Part shown: in pieces, positions 25,949 to 34,374 of the stretch
How the letters are laid out: each line of letters begins with the position of its first letter
Position numbering within the stretch: position 1 is the stretch's first letter
Assembly: GCF_032121415.1 (NCBI RefSeq)
Contig: NZ_CP135079.1
Coordinates: 2,790,001-2,854,000 of the forward strand
Source: Streptomyces parvus
GTDB taxonomy: Bacteria > Actinomycetota > Actinomycetes > Streptomycetales > Streptomycetaceae
DNA length: 64,000 nucleotides
Reading direction: 5' to 3'
The notes under the pieces: model-generated
Told to the model about the DNA's origin: nothing
The model's input: the letters and a program-made list of their open reading frames with translations, nothing else
Database searches by the model: none
Made by a program: the position numbers and the translations under genes

Positions 25949-26104
25949 ATTTCCCACCCACCGTGTGACCCGAGTCACATCTCTCCGGGACGGAAACCCA
26001 CCGATCGGCGCACCCAGCGAGCGCCCCCGGACCACCCGGCAGAGGCTGATCGCCAGAGCGCAGCCAGGGGTCGGCCGGCTGCCGCGGACCCCGAAGGCGC
26101 CTCT

Positions 26105-27382
26105 ATGCAGCAGCCCCGCCACCGGATACGCAGACACCGCCGCCCGATCGCCCTGGCCGGAGCGACCGCGCTGGTCATAGCGGCCATGGCCTCGGCCAGC
26201 ACCACCCTCCCCTCCGTCGGCCGTGCCTCGGCGGGCCCGGCGGCCACCGTCCAGGACTCCGCGCTCGCCCCGTGCCGGATCTCCGCGGCCATGGGCGTAC
26301 AGATGTCCGAGGGCCTGCCGACCCCGCCCGGCTACGCCCGTTCGACCGGCGAGGTCAGGGCGCTCAACCTGATGATCGACTTCCCGGACGCGGAGGGGAC
26401 GGAACCCGCGACGGACCGGTTCGCGGAGTTCTTCCCGCAGACCTCCGAGTGGTTCCGGACCAGCTCCTACGGCCGGCTCGTCTACCGGCCCGAGGCCCCC
26501 CTCAAGGACTGGCTGCGGATGCCGATGGCGTTCACGGAGTACGGGATAGAGCGCGGCTCACCGTTCGAGCCGGGCTACCGCCAGCTGGTGAAGGACATCG
26601 TCGCGGCCGCCGACCCCCGGGTCGACTTCTCGGAGTACGACCTGGTCAACATCCTGGTCAGCCCGAACGCCGGCCCCTCCGCGCTGGACACCGTGCTCTC
26701 GGTGACCTTCTCCGGCAACGACGAGGCCCCGGAGGCGGACGGCGTGCCGCTCGCCAACACCTCGTTCGTCTACAGCCGCCAGGACGACGGGTCGGGGTCG
26801 TACGCCGAGACCGGCTACCGGGTCCTGCCGCACGAGAACGGCCATGTCTTCGGGCTGCCCGACCTCTACACGATGGAGGGCGGCGGCTCGGTCGGGCACT
26901 GGGACATCATGTCCGAGGACTGGGGCGCCAACAACGACCTTTTGGCCTGGCACAAGTGGAAGCTCGGCTGGCTCGACAACGAGCAGATCAGCTGCGCCTC
27001 GCAGCCCGGCGTCAGCGAGCACACGCTCGGCCCGCTGGCCGCCGAGGGCGGCACCAAGCTCGCCTTCGTCCCGCTGAGCGCCCAGTCCGGCTACGCCGTG
27101 GAGGTGCGCACGACGGCGGGCAACGACGAGGCGGTCTGCCGGCCCGGGGTGCTGATCTACAAGGTCAGCTCCGACGTGGACACCGGCCAGGGACCGGTCT
27201 CCGTCGCCGACGCCACCGAGGACAGCGGCGGCTGCACCCGGCGCCCCAACGTGCACGCGGAGCTGTCCGACGCCCCGTTCCGGCCCGGCCAGACCTTCAC
27301 CGACCGGGCCAACGGCGTACGGATATCCGTGCTGGACGAGGACGACGACGGCAACTACCGGGTACGGGTCACGCGCCCGTGA
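26105..27382 (+). CDS. Secreted M6 family metalloprotease
   Basis: 425-residue exported zinc protease, immune inhibitor A-like M6 domain. The N-terminus is a signal peptide: RHRIRRHRR followed by a hydrophobic stretch IALAGATALVIAAMASAS. Catalytic motif H243-E-N-G-H247-xFGLPDLY matches HExxHxxGxxD, and HWDIMSEDWGA is the Met-turn region. ATG 26105 follows GAAGG; the longer frame to 25922 overlaps TetR-type operator 2. Divergent from the TetR gene and overlapping the convergent AMP-binding gene by 14 bases at its end. Confidence 0.88.
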   Translation: MQQPRHRIRRHRRPIALAGATALVIAAMASASTTLPSVGRASAGPAATVQDSALAPCRISAAMGVQMSEGLPTPPGYARSTGEVRALNLMIDFPDAEGTEPATDRFAEFFPQTSEWFRTSSYGRLVYRPEAPLKDWLRMPMAFTEYGIERGSPFEPGYRQLVKDIVAAADPRVDFSEYDLVNILVSPNAGPSALDTVLSVTFSGNDEAPEADGVPLANTSFVYSRQDDGSGSYAETGYRVLPHENGHVFGLPDLYTMEGGGSVGHWDIMSEDWGANNDLLAWHKWKLGWLDNEQISCASQPGVSEHTLGPLAAEGGTKLAFVPLSAQSGYAVEVRTTAGNDEAVCRPGVLIYKVSSDVDTGQGPVSVADATEDSGGCTRRPNVHAELSDAPFRPGQTFTDRANGVRISVLDEDDDGNYRVRVTRP

Positions 27383-28709
27383 GCCTGCCGACGATCGAGA
27401 CCCACCCGTCGCGGCGTACGGCACGGTCCCCCGTACGGAACCAGCCGCCGTCACCGAAGGCGGCTCCGGTCGCCGCCGCGTCGCGCCAGTAGCCGCGGAA
27501 CAGCGACTGGCCGCGCAGCCACAGCTCCCCCGGCTCCCCATCGGGCCGTCCCTCGCCCGACGGCCCGGTGATCAGCACCTCCGTGACCGGGGCGGGCCGG
27601 CCCGCGCAGCCGGGCTCGGCACGGCAGTCGTCGCCGAACGGCGCGAGAACGACGCCGCACGTCTCGGCGAGGCCGTAGCCGGAGGCGAGGCCGTAGCCGG
27701 AGGCGAGGCCGTAGCCGGAGGCGAGGCCGTGGCCCGGAAGCGGCGCGGGACCCTCCGGCCCGCCCCCGGCGGGATCGTCCATCAGGGCGAGGGCGCCGCC
27801 GGCCGCCATCGCACCGTAGAAGCCGGTGAACGCGGCGGCGTCGGAGAACGGGAACGTCATCGGCCGGACCGGGGCGGGCTCCAGCCCCGGGATGGCGCCG
27901 CCCGCCCGTGCGGAGGCCGCCGCGTGGTAGCGGGCACTGAGCGCGGCACCGGCCTGGGCGAGATGCGTGGCCACCGCGCCCCGGGGGCGGCCGGTGGCGC
28001 CGCGGGTGTAGAGGATCGTGGCGTCGTCCTCCGGCCGGGGGGCCACGTCGGGCGGCGCGGCCAGCGGGTCGGGGGCGGGGAAATCCTCGTACCGCTCGAC
28101 AGGCAGACCGTCCGTCGCCTGCCCCCCGCCGGGGAACGCGGCACGCCGGCGGTCCGCCGCCCGCTCACCACCGGGGAAGAGGACGACGCGCGTCCCGGTC
28201 CGCCGGGCCCAGCCGGCGACCTGCCCCAGCCGCTCCCCGTCCACCAGCAGCACCCCGGGCTCGCAGTCCTCCAGCGCGTACGTGAACGCTTCCTCGGGCC
28301 ACCCGGCGTCCAGGGGTACGGCGACGAGACCGGCCAACTGGGCGGCCCAGAAGGCGATCTGCCACTCGGGACGGTTCCCCGACGCGATCACGGCACGGTC
28401 GCCGGGGCGCAGCCCGTACCGCTCGCGCAGACGTACCGCGAGAGCCGAGGCGGCGGCGAAGAACTCCCCGTAGGAGCAGGTCCGTTCCCCCGCGATCAGG
28501 AACGGCGCGTCCCCGTAGGCCCAGGTGGTCTCCACGAACTCCCGGAGCGTACGGGGGCCGTCGGCGTACTCCCGCGTCCCCCGCTCGCCGAGCACCACGG
28601 CGAAGGGTGCGCCGGGCGCGGTGAGGGAGGCCTCGACGCGCGCGGCGCGCCGGGCGGGCTCAGCCGATGCGGCTGCTCCGGGGTCCGGGGACGGGACGGT
28701 GTGCGGCAC
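27369..28709 (-). pseudogene. AMP-binding acyl-CoA synthetase, truncated and degenerate
   Basis: 446 codons related to long-chain acyl-CoA synthetases (ANL family). The N-terminal domain is recognisable (TCSYGEFFAAASALAVRLR, PGDRAVIASGNRPEWQIAFWA). The ATP-binding P-loop TSGTTGxPKG has become TRGATGRPRG. The segment before YGLAETCG is shortened and replaced by three GLASGY repeats. The frame stops just after SIVGR, so the mobile C-terminal domain with its lysine is missing. GTG start after GAGAGAGG. Open frame is intact, but catalysis is unlikely. Confidence 0.65.
27671..27724. repeat. 18-bp tandem repeat, three copies
   Basis: GGCCGTAGCCGGAGGCGA occurs three times in a row without mismatch, with a partial fourth copy after. 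It keeps reading frame in the AMP-binding gene and encodes GLASGY repeats. Confidence 0.9.
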
Positions 28710-28783
28710 GGACGGCCTCTCTCGCGCTGACTCTGACGCTGACTGACACACGAGACGCTATGCGGGCGGTGGCCCGCCGCCAA

Positions 28784-28934
28784 GGCCGTCGTCGGCGCCA
28801 CAGGCAAGCTGACCCGGGCCTACCGGCCCCAGACCAACGGCAAGGTCGAACGCTGCAACCGCACCCTGCTCGACGAATGGACCTACGGCCCTACACGGCC
28901 AACAACCGTGTCAACAACCCTGCGGGTCAATACA
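28784..28934 (+). mobile_element. Remnant of an IS481-type transposase gene
   Basis: Plus-strand fragment nearly identical to the 3' part of the intact transposase at 28936-29892: ATGKLTRAYRPQTNGKVER, then NRTLLDEW. After about 100 bases an internal deletion joins PYTAN to NRVNNPAGQYT in another frame, and the fragment ends at the IS terminus TCAATACA. The 5' part of the element is lost. It is a decayed, oppositely oriented copy. Confidence 0.85.
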
Positions 28935-28969
28935 CCTAGGTGTATTGACCCGCAGGGTTGTTGACACGG
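28906..28969. repeat. 64-bp perfect palindrome from abutting IS ends
   Basis: Each arm is 32 bases, centred on CCTAGG. It results from the 3' end of the IS remnant (plus strand) meeting the 3' end of the intact IS (minus strand). It would form a very stable cruciform or RNA hairpin and should stop readthrough in both directions. Confidence 0.9.
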
Positions 28970-29892
28970 GTGATGGGTGGGTGGCCGCCGAGTGCGGTGT
29001 GGCTGCGGTGGTGGTTGTAGGTGTGGAGGAAGTCTGCCAGGGCTTCGGCCCGCTCGGTGTTGGCGGTGTAGGGCCGGATGTAGGCCCATTCGTCGAGCAG
29101 GGTGCGGTTGAAGCGTTCGACCTTGCCGTTGGTCTGGGGCCGGTAGGCCCGGGTCAGCTTGCCTGTGGCGCCGAGGTCCGCGAGGGCGTTCCTCCAGGCC
29201 AGGCCCTTGCGGTAGGCCCAGGCGTTGTCCGTCAGGACCCGCTCGATGCGGGGGATGCCCTGGCGGTGGAAGAAGGCGGCTGCGCGGGTGAGGAAGCCCG
29301 CGCAGGTCGCGACCTTCTCGTCGGGGTGGATCTCGCTGTAGGCCAGGCGGGAATGGTCGTCGACGGCAGAGTGGATGTAGTCGAAGCCCATGTTGCTGCG
29401 GGTGGCGCGGCCGGCCTGGCGGCCCAGGGTCCTGTGACCGCCGCCGTCGGGGATCCGGCCGAGCTTCTTCACGTCGATGTGGATCAGCTCGCCGGGCCGG
29501 TCGCGTTCGTAGCGGCGGATCAGGGTGCCGGTCGGACGGTCGATCCAGGACAGCCGGTTCAGACTGTGGCGGGTCAGGATCCGGTGCACGGTCGAGGCGG
29601 GCAGGCCCAGGACCGGGCCGATGCGGGCGGGGCCGAGCTTGCGGGTCCTGCGGAGGTCGCAGACGCGAGCCTCGACGGCCCGTGGGGTGCGGTGCGGTGT
29701 GCGATGGGGCCTGCTGGAGCGGTCGGCCAGGCCCGAGTCACCCTCCGCGCGCCAACGGCGGATCCACTTGTGGGCGGTAGGCCTGGATATGCCCATTTCG
29801 GCCGCCACATGGGCAACTGGCCGCCCACCGAGGACGCGATCGACCAGGATTCGCCTGCCGTGAACGGTCAGCCGGGCATTACGGTGGGACAC
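28936..29892 (-). CDS. IS481 family transposase
   Basis: 318-residue DDE transposase. An N-terminal HTH (HVAAEMGISRPTAHKWIRRW, then DRSSRPHRTP) precedes an rve integrase core with IHIDVKKLG (first Asp), SAVDDHSRLAY, TDNAWAY (second Asp) and PQTNGKVERFNRT (Glu). GTG 29892 chosen because GGAGG stands just upstream. The open frame runs through the IS terminal sequence, and its TAG stop lies in the CCTAGG target duplication. No frameshift, so probably functional. Confidence 0.93.
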   Translation of the reverse strand: MSHRNARLTVHGRRILVDRVLGGRPVAHVAAEMGISRPTAHKWIRRWRAEGDSGLADRSSRPHRTPHRTPRAVEARVCDLRRTRKLGPARIGPVLGLPASTVHRILTRHSLNRLSWIDRPTGTLIRRYERDRPGELIHIDVKKLGRIPDGGGHRTLGRQAGRATRSNMGFDYIHSAVDDHSRLAYSEIHPDEKVATCAGFLTRAAAFFHRQGIPRIERVLTDNAWAYRKGLAWRNALADLGATGKLTRAYRPQTNGKVERFNRTLLDEWAYIRPYTANTERAEALADFLHTYNHHRSHTALGGHPPITRVNNPAGQYT

Positions 29893-29995
29893 GAAGACCT
29901 CCGTGTGTGGTGTGGAGCCTAGACACCTCCACCACACCGGAGGTCTTCGCCATGATCAAGCCCGGTCGGCGTTAACAACGCTCGTGATCAATACA
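28941..29995 (-). mobile_element. IS481-family insertion sequence, intact
   Basis: 1055-bp element. Terminal inverted repeats begin TGTATTGA, then eight variable bases, then GTTGTT at both ends. It is flanked on each side by CCTAGG (28935-28940 and 29996-30001), read as a 6-bp target duplication with the CTAG core known for this family. Confidence 0.85.
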
Positions 29996-29996
29996 C

Positions 29997-31220
29997 CTAG
30001 GGCGTGGCGCGGGCGGCGGCCAGCGTCTCGGCCAGCAGCCGCCAGATGTCGGCGGCGAGATCGATGCTGGAGGCCGCCTGGGCCTCCTCCGCCAGGGTCC
30101 GCATCCGCTCCAGCCCCTCCTGATCCCGGCCCTCGATGATCAGCAGCCGGCTGTCAAGGATCTCCAGGCGCACCCGGGTGCGGTACGTCATGCGCGGATC
30201 GGCCGCACGCACCCGGTCCAGCAGGACGCGCGCATCGGCGAACTGCCCCCGCTGGAAGGAGATCTCGGCCTTGATGAAGGTCACCTCTTGCTCCAGCGCG
30301 GGAATCCCGACGAAGACCATGCCCGTCTCGGCCTGCTCGATGTACCGCTCCGAAGCGCCCAGCTCCGGCGGGGACTTCTGCAGGTGCAGCCGTGCCGCCG
30401 CCACCCGCAGCCGGGTCCAGAGCGGCAGGTTCTCCGCCCCGGCGAAGCCGTCGAGCGCCTCCTCCAGCAGCTTCTGCGCGGCGTCGAGATCCCCCTGCCG
30501 TACCCGCACGGCGGCCGCCGTCCACAGGGCCTCCGCCCCCAGCGGTTCCGACCTCGGCACGTTCAGCGCCGTCAGTTCGTCGGCGTGGACCCGGGCCTCG
30601 GTCAGCCGCCCCGCCTCGGACTCGGCCGACACCAGGGCCAGCAGGCTGGCCGCCATGTCCGGCACCGGGAGATCGTAGTCCCGGGCCAGGCCGTGGGCCG
30701 TCGTGGCCGCCTCGACGGCGGGGACGATCTCCCCGCAGGCGCGCAGGCAGCGCGCCAGCTGGGTGAAGCCGCGGGCCCGCAGGGTCGGCAGACCGAGTTC
30801 GTCACCCAGCGCGACGAGCTCCTCCAGAACGACCCGCTCCCTGGCATGGTCACTGTGCTGCCGCCGCCCCTGCGCGACGAGCCAGAGGCCCTGCCAGCGC
30901 AGCAGGGGGTCCTGCCCATCACCCGGGTACAGCGCGCGTTCCAGCGCTTCGAGGGCCGCGTCGGACGTGGCCGAAGCGGCGATGGCCAGGGCCTGCGCCA
31001 GCGAGTCGGCGGGGCGGCCCTCCTCCTCGAAGGCCGCGACGCCGATGCCCAGCCGGGAGGCCAGGTGCTGCACGGCGCGTGCGGTCGGCTGCCGCGATCC
31101 GGACTCCAGCCGGGAGACATAGCCGGTGGACATGCCGTCGCCGGCGAGCGCGGCTTGGGACAGGCCCCGCTCGCTCCGCAGCTGCTTGAGTCGCCGCCCG
31201 AAGTAAGGCTGTTCCAACAC
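29997..31220 (-). CDS. XRE family regulator with TPR-like sensor
   Basis: 407-residue protein. An N-terminal HTH_3 domain (FGRRLKQLRSERGLSQAALA, MSTGYVSRLESGSRQPT) is followed by about 330 residues of helical TPR-like repeats, as in quorum/peptide-sensing or NsdA-like Streptomyces regulators. GTG 31220 taken as start (GGGG upstream); the TTG next to it is an alternative. The stop codon TAG is part of CCTAGG at which the IS inserted, so the protein is unaltered but its 3' flank was displaced. A TTGGCAA palindrome lies 190 bases upstream. Confidence 0.85.
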   Translation of the reverse strand: MLEQPYFGRRLKQLRSERGLSQAALAGDGMSTGYVSRLESGSRQPTARAVQHLASRLGIGVAAFEEEGRPADSLAQALAIAASATSDAALEALERALYPGDGQDPLLRWQGLWLVAQGRRQHSDHARERVVLEELVALGDELGLPTLRARGFTQLARCLRACGEIVPAVEAATTAHGLARDYDLPVPDMAASLLALVSAESEAGRLTEARVHADELTALNVPRSEPLGAEALWTAAAVRVRQGDLDAAQKLLEEALDGFAGAENLPLWTRLRVAAARLHLQKSPPELGASERYIEQAETGMVFVGIPALEQEVTFIKAEISFQRGQFADARVLLDRVRAADPRMTYRTRVRLEILDSRLLIIEGRDQEGLERMRTLAEEAQAASSIDLAADIWRLLAETLAAARATP

Positions 31221-31560
31221 GTGATCAACCCCATTGGTCGCACTGGGAGGTGGGGAGCGGGAGGAGGGCGCCCGCATGCGCGCCTTGGTTCGCCGATCGG
31301 GGACGAGGCTAGCCAGAGTCGGGGCGGCTGGACAAATTCTTGCCCGACTCGTAGCCAGATTTGGCGAGGAATGTGCACCCCTCCGCCCGAGGAACCTTGC
31401 CCAAACTTTGGCAATAACTTGCCAAGTCCTGAACTGGTTTACTCGGCCAGCGCCGCTGGCCACTGCGCTTCGCATCTGGTTCTTCCGCCTCTGCCCAGGA
31501 CTTCTTGCGCAGCCGTTCCCGCGTGTCACCCGAATCCGTGTCGCCGCCGACGCCTTCGCG
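31221..31560. other. Intergenic region with palindromic operator candidate
   Basis: About 340 bases between the XRE gene and the ATP-grasp fragment. It has no gene and is less GC-rich than its surroundings near 31330-31440. It carries the inverted repeat listed separately and a related half-site TTTGGC at about 31360. Confidence 0.45.
31408..31425. promoter_or_regulatory. Inverted repeat upstream of XRE gene
   Basis: TTGGCAA-TAAC-TTGCCAA, a perfect 7-base inverted repeat. A further TTGCC half-site lies just before it (31397). Good candidate for binding by the adjacent XRE regulator. Confidence 0.45.
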
Positions 31561-32252
31561 GATGCGGGGCCCGCGTCGGCCACCCGGTAGACCGCGCCCC
31601 GGAGCGCCTGGTCAGGATCACGGCGTCCGGGGTCGCCGCCGTACGCGAGGACGGCCCGATGGACGAGGTCCTGGCCCTGGCGCGGGCGGTGCACGCCCTG
31701 GAGCCGGCCCCGCTGGAGAGCACGGACCGCGAGGCGATCGGGTCCCACGTGGCGCGGGTGCTGGATGCCCTGGGGGTGGAGTTCGGTCCGACGCACGCCG
31801 AGATCGTGCTGACCGAGGAGGGCCCGAAGATCATCGAGACGCATCTGCGGGTGGACGGCGACGACATCTTCAGCCTGGTCAAGGACGCCGTCGGCGTGGA
31901 CATGCTGGACTTCCAGACCCGTCAGACGTTCGGCGAGAAGGTGCTCCCGGACATCCGGGCCATCCTGGAGTCGGACCGCGAGCCGCGCTGCGAGGCGATC
32001 CGGTACACCGCCCCGAAGGCCCACGGCACGTTCGTCGGCCCTGCGGACGCCGAGGCGGTCACCCGCAACCCGGACATCGCGGTGCCCCTCACCCCCGGCT
32101 CGGAACTGACGGGCCACGGCTCCTTCGCCCGCATCGCCCGGGCCAGGGCCTCGGCTCCCACGGCCGCGGCCGCCCTGGAGAAGGCCCGCTCGACGGTGAA
32201 CGCCCTCTCGTTCCTGTTCACCGTCCCGTCGGACGAGCCCGGAACGGTATGA
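31560..32252 (+). pseudogene. ATP-grasp protein gene, C-terminal fragment
   Basis: About 230 codons resembling only the C-terminal half of carboxylate-amine-ligase-type ATP-grasp proteins: EFGPTHAEIVLTEEGPKIIETHLRVDGDDIF carries the metal-binding Glu region, followed by a normal end. The N-terminal preATP-grasp part expected to precede it is absent and the frame before about 31600 is not protein-like. First usable ATG is 31659, without a good Shine-Dalgarno. Best read as a 5'-deleted gene, left from rearrangement between the IS and the tRNA. Exact left limit uncertain. Confidence 0.6.
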
Positions 32253-32380
32253 CGCCCCCGCCCCGGTGGCCGCGGCGGTGGAGGCCGCCGCGATCACCGA
32301 CCCGAGGACCGGCTGCCACCCCACCCGCTACACTGTGGGCGGCGGCCCAGTCTTCACGGCGGGGCCTCCGACGTATCCCG

Positions 32381-32453
32381 GCCTTCGTAGCTCAGGGGAT
32401 AGAGCACCGCTCTCCTAAAGCGGGTGTCGCAGGTTCGAATCCTGCCGGGGGCA
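32381..32453 (+). tRNA. tRNA-Arg (anticodon CCU)
   Basis: 73-nt cloverleaf: acceptor GCCTTCG/CGGGGGC with two G-U pairs, D arm GCTC...GAGC, anticodon stem CCGCT/AGCGG with loop CTCCTAA (anticodon CCT at 32414-32416), T arm GCAGG-TTCGAAT-CCTGC, discriminator A. CCA is not encoded. Decodes AGG. The 3' ends of such arginine tRNA genes are common integration sites. Confidence 0.96.
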
Positions 32454-32482
32454 CTGACCCGACACCAGGTCAGAGGCATCAC

Positions 32483-32515
32483 AGGGCCCTCCCGTCATTC
32501 GAACGGGAGGGCCCT
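32483..32515 (+). terminator. Terminator after tRNA-Arg
   Basis: AGGGCCCTCCCGT-CATTCGA-ACGGGAGGGCCCT followed by TTCGG: a perfect 13-base stem with 7-base loop, 30 bases past the tRNA. Confidence 0.9.
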
Positions 32516-32556
32516 TTCGGCATCGGCGGCCGGTTCCTCGAAGGCCCCGGCGCCGC

Positions 32557-33429
32557 CTACGCCCGCTTCGCGGTATCGGCCACGATCTCCTCGATCACGT
32601 GCGCCGCGATCCGTGCCATCACCGGGTTCGTCTCCCGGTAGTGGGTCAGCTCCAGCAGGGCTATGGACAGCGCCCAGCCTCTTCCCCTCGTCCATGTGGC
32701 GTCGTCGGCCGCGATCGCCGTGCGGAACGTCTGCCTGGCTCCGGGCGTCAGCAGATACCAGGCCGCGATCAGGTCGACCGCCGGGTCGGCCAGGCCCGTG
32801 CAGCCGAAGTCGATGACCGCGGTGAGGCGGCCGTCCGCGACCAGGACGTTGCCCGGCTGGAGGTCGCCGTGCACCCAGACGGGGGCGGCCGTGAAGGGTG
32901 GGGCGGCCAGGGACTCCTTCCAGGCCGCGGCGACGGCCTCCGCGTCCACGATTCCGGCCAGGGTCGCCAGCGCCTCGCTGGTCGCCCGGTCGCGGGAAGC
33001 CAAGGGCTCGCTGCGGTATGCGGGCGGGGCGTCCTCCGGGGCGATCCGGCGGAGTGCCAGTACGAACTCCGCCAGGTCCGCCGCCAGGAGGTCCGAGGAC
33101 GAAGAGGCGTCGCCGGGACGCGGGTTCGTGCCCTCCAGCCAGGTGCAGACCGACCAGGGGCGGGGGAATGACTTGTCCGGGGCCCCCTGGGCGAGCGGGA
33201 GCGGTACCGGGAACGGCAGTTGCCCGGCAAGTCGCGGCAGCCAGCGGTGTTCCGTCGCCACATCCGCCGCACTGCCCTCGGTACGGGGCAGCCGCACGGC
33301 CTTGTCGGTGCCCAGGCGGTAGATCGCGTTCGCCGTCCCGCTCGCGTCGACCGCCTCCACGGGCAGGTCCGTCCAGTGCGGGAACTGGGCGGCGATCAGG
33401 CCGCGTACGAGCGACGGTTCAATGATCAT
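32557..33429 (-). CDS. Aminoglycoside phosphotransferase (APH) family protein
   Basis: 290-residue kinase-like protein. Motifs: N-lobe TANAIYRLGTDKAVRLPR, catalytic loop VWVHGDLQPGNVLV with catalytic Asp, and metal-binding VIDFGCTGLADPAVDL. ATG 33429 has only a weak Shine-Dalgarno, yet the upstream frame is not protein-like. Many APH-family proteins in actinomycetes phosphorylate small metabolites, so antibiotic resistance should not be assumed. Divergent from the ATP-grasp gene at 33577. Confidence 0.88.
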   Translation of the reverse strand: MIIEPSLVRGLIAAQFPHWTDLPVEAVDASGTANAIYRLGTDKAVRLPRTEGSAADVATEHRWLPRLAGQLPFPVPLPLAQGAPDKSFPRPWSVCTWLEGTNPRPGDASSSSDLLAADLAEFVLALRRIAPEDAPPAYRSEPLASRDRATSEALATLAGIVDAEAVAAAWKESLAAPPFTAAPVWVHGDLQPGNVLVADGRLTAVIDFGCTGLADPAVDLIAAWYLLTPGARQTFRTAIAADDATWTRGRGWALSIALLELTHYRETNPVMARIAAHVIEEIVADTAKRA

Positions 33430-33576
33430 GCCGCGATCGAACCAGGTGGCCCGGGGGTGCACAACGTTGCGGCCCCGCCTCTGTCCCGTCGCCGCCTCGC
33501 CGCCTCGCCGTGGGACGCCCCCGCCCGTCCGAAAATCGGTGCGGCGGCGCGTATCCGTACGAGAGGATCTGCGGCC

Positions 33577-34374
33577 ATGACGTATCCATCGCGCACCCTC
33601 GTACTTCCGCCTCAACTCACCGCCTCCGCAAGGAGGTTACGCACCACCGCGCTGCGGCGCGGGCTGCGGGTCGTGGAGGCGACGGCCTCCGCCGTATCCG
33701 CGGGGGCGGGGAGACCAGAGTGGGCGGCGAGCACCGGGGGCGATGCGCACGCCGTGCATCTGCACGCCGGGCCCTCCTTCGCCGATGTCGTGGCCCCCGC
33801 GCTCGGGATCGCCCTCCTGGAAGCTCCCGCCGACTGGCTCGCCCGGCTCCCCCGAGCGCTCACCCAGCGGGAGATCCGGGCGATGCCCCTGGGCGAGGCG
33901 TACCGGTTGCGCCGTCCCGCCTTCGTCAAGTCGCCGAACGACAAAGGCATTCCGGCACTCGTGTACGCGGACGGGTCCCGGCTGCCCGGACCGGATGCGG
34001 TGGATCCGGCCACCGTGGTGCTGGTGAGCGACGTGATGGCCTTCACCGTCGAGTACCGGCTGTTCCTCCTCGACGGGGCCGTCCACACGGCCGGGCAGTA
34101 CGCCGAGGCGGGCCGCCTCCGGCTCGGGCCGCCGGGACTTGCCGCGCTCGCCTTCGGGCGCGAGGTGCTCGCGGCCGCCGGGGACGGTCTGCCCTCGGCG
34201 GTCGTCATCGACATCGGCCGGGACGACCAGGGCCGATGGGCCGTGATCGAGGCCAACGCGGCTTGGGCCAGCGGGTGTTACGGCGTCGACCCGGGCCGTG
34301 CCCTCGACACCGTCCTCCGCGCCGCCGGACCCGCCACGGACCTGTCGCCGCCCGACCGTGCCTTCGTGCGGTAG
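33577..34374 (+). CDS. ATP-grasp domain protein, R2K-like
   Basis: 265-residue protein. The central FVKSPNDKGIPALVY, EYRLFLLDGAVHTAGQY and VVIDIGRDDQGRWAVIEANAAWASG match the ATP-binding and metal-binding parts of the compact ATP-grasp families used for peptide or amide ligation (R2K clade). The R2K assignment is from pattern memory. ATG follows GAGAGGA. The family is found in conflict and peptide-tagging contexts, but no partner gene is visible here. Confidence 0.7.
   Translation: MTYPSRTLVLPPQLTASARRLRTTALRRGLRVVEATASAVSAGAGRPEWAASTGGDAHAVHLHAGPSFADVVAPALGIALLEAPADWLARLPRALTQREIRAMPLGEAYRLRRPAFVKSPNDKGIPALVYADGSRLPGPDAVDPATVVLVSDVMAFTVEYRLFLLDGAVHTAGQYAEAGRLRLGPPGLAALAFGREVLAAAGDGLPSAVVIDIGRDDQGRWAVIEANAAWASGCYGVDPGRALDTVLRAAGPATDLSPPDRAFVR

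Noticed and set aside
32381..32460. Attachment-site duplication for an integrated element at tRNA-Arg
   Set aside because: No second copy of the tRNA 3' end and no integrase seen in the window; only an unoccupied target can be claimed.
32557..33429. Aminoglycoside resistance gene
   Set aside because: Only the general APH kinase motifs are visible; nothing in sequence or context shows antibiotic specificity.
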